Positions 5,149-5,571 of a DNA stretch of 5,571 nt are shown piece after piece. The notes under the pieces were generated by a model, which saw only the letters and a list, made by a program, of their open reading frames with translations, ran no database searches and was not told where the DNA came from. The position numbers and the translations under genes were made by a program. The stretch spans positions 1 through 5,571 of the forward strand of contig CAMBBY010000120.1 in assembly GCA_945863825.1 (NCBI GenBank), read 5' to 3'. Position 1 is the first letter of the stretch, and each line of letters begins with the position of its first letter. The DNA comes from an uncultured Prevotella sp. Its GTDB lineage: Bacteria; Bacteroidota; Bacteroidia; Bacteroidales; Bacteroidaceae.

Positions 5149-5571
5149 TTATGGCAAGTCTTTTTGCTTTTTTCTACATTCCGGGCATTCTCCTTTGATG
5201 ACGAAGGAGATGGAGTGTGGATAGAATCCTTCTGGTAATTCGAAGCTTGGGATGTGGATGTCTTCCATGCAGAAGGAGCGTTGGCAAGCCTCGCAGTAGA
5301 AGTGGATATGGCCGTCATGATGGTCGCATTTTCCTTCTTCCTCGCAGAGTTCGTAGTTGAGGATGCCTCGTCCGTCCTCGAAAGCGTGCACCACGTCGTG
5401 TTCGAGGAAGAGGGTGAGCACTCTGAAGATGCTGGATTTGTCCATGGTCAGCATCTTGTGTTCCAGACTGCTGAGGCTCTGTGGATGATGCTCGCTCGCT
5501 AAAGTCTTGAGAACGAGGATGCGGTTGGCTGTAGGCTTGATTCCCTTAGCCTCCAGTTTGATGATAATATC
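5149..5571 (-). CDS. Fur-family metal-dependent repressor (5' end missing)
   Basis: The frame stays open from the right edge to TAA at 5149, giving 140 visible residues; the ATG at 5454 is internal and is not the true start. Upstream of it the frame encodes the winged-helix domain: GIKPTANRILVLKTL (10-24), then SSLEHKM...DKSSIFRVLTLFLEHDVV, which corresponds to the DNA-recognition helix (the 'tvYRtL' segment of Fur proteins). The dimerisation/metal domain has HHDGHIHFYC (84-93) and the two CxxC pairs C93-E-A-C96 and C129-P-E-C132, which in this family form a structural Cys4 zinc site. His and Asp residues at 84-90 are candidates for the sensing site. Only a few N-terminal residues are missing, judged from family length. 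Whether it senses iron, zinc or peroxide cannot be told from the sequence. Its own promoter is outside the window. Confidence 0.92.
   Translation of the reverse strand, partial: DIIIKLEAKGIKPTANRILVLKTLASEHHPQSLSSLEHKMLTMDKSSIFRVLTLFLEHDVVHAFEDGRGILNYELCEEEGKCDHHDGHIHFYCEACQRSFCMEDIHIPSFELPEGFYPHSISFVIKGECPECRKKQKDLP

Noticed and set aside
5149..5454. ATG at 5454 as the start of the Fur-family gene
   Set aside because: The frame continues upstream with the winged-helix part of the Fur fold (GIKPTANRILVLKTL), so the gene is longer and is cut by the window edge.

Overview
The window looks like chromosome of a Bacteroidota bacterium, most likely of the Prevotella/Segatella group. Three observations support this. 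The primary sigma factor is of the short Bacteroidota type, without the long acidic N-terminal region. Promoters fit the Bacteroidota TTTG / TAnnTTTG pattern instead of -35/-10. No start codon has a convincing Shine-Dalgarno site; leaders are A-rich. Genus-level placement is inference.

All six protein genes lie on the minus strand, so the natural reading order is right to left. A Fur-family metalloregulator (cut by the right edge) ends at 5149. A gene-free stretch of about 425 bp follows, holding two AT-rich inverted repeats, a likely degP promoter and a roughly 200-nt leader with a 33-bp direct repeat. Next come a DegP/HtrA-type periplasmic protease (4722-3259), a compact terminator/promoter junction (3149-3070), and the primary sigma factor RpoD (3044 or 3056 to 2181). 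A weak hairpin and an 87-bp gap separate rpoD from a tight three-gene set: a small exported protein of unknown function (2093-1572), an HprK/PEPCK-fold P-loop kinase-like protein (1575-664, overlapping its neighbour by ATGA) and an S24/S26-type peptidase-like protein (647-156). A strong intrinsic terminator at 114-69 ends this set.

Fur, DegP and RpoD are housekeeping and stress genes. The least understood part is the cassette at 2093-156. Its kinase-like and peptidase-like proteins are apparently translated together. The peptidase-like protein has Ser and His in the active-site motifs (GYSMRP, LHRI, GDGN) and no N-terminal membrane anchor. HprK-like and S24/S26-like proteins are known to occur together in Bacteroidota and near peptide-modification loci, but no precursor peptide is visible here, so its role is open. 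No RNA gene, mobile element or CRISPR array was seen.
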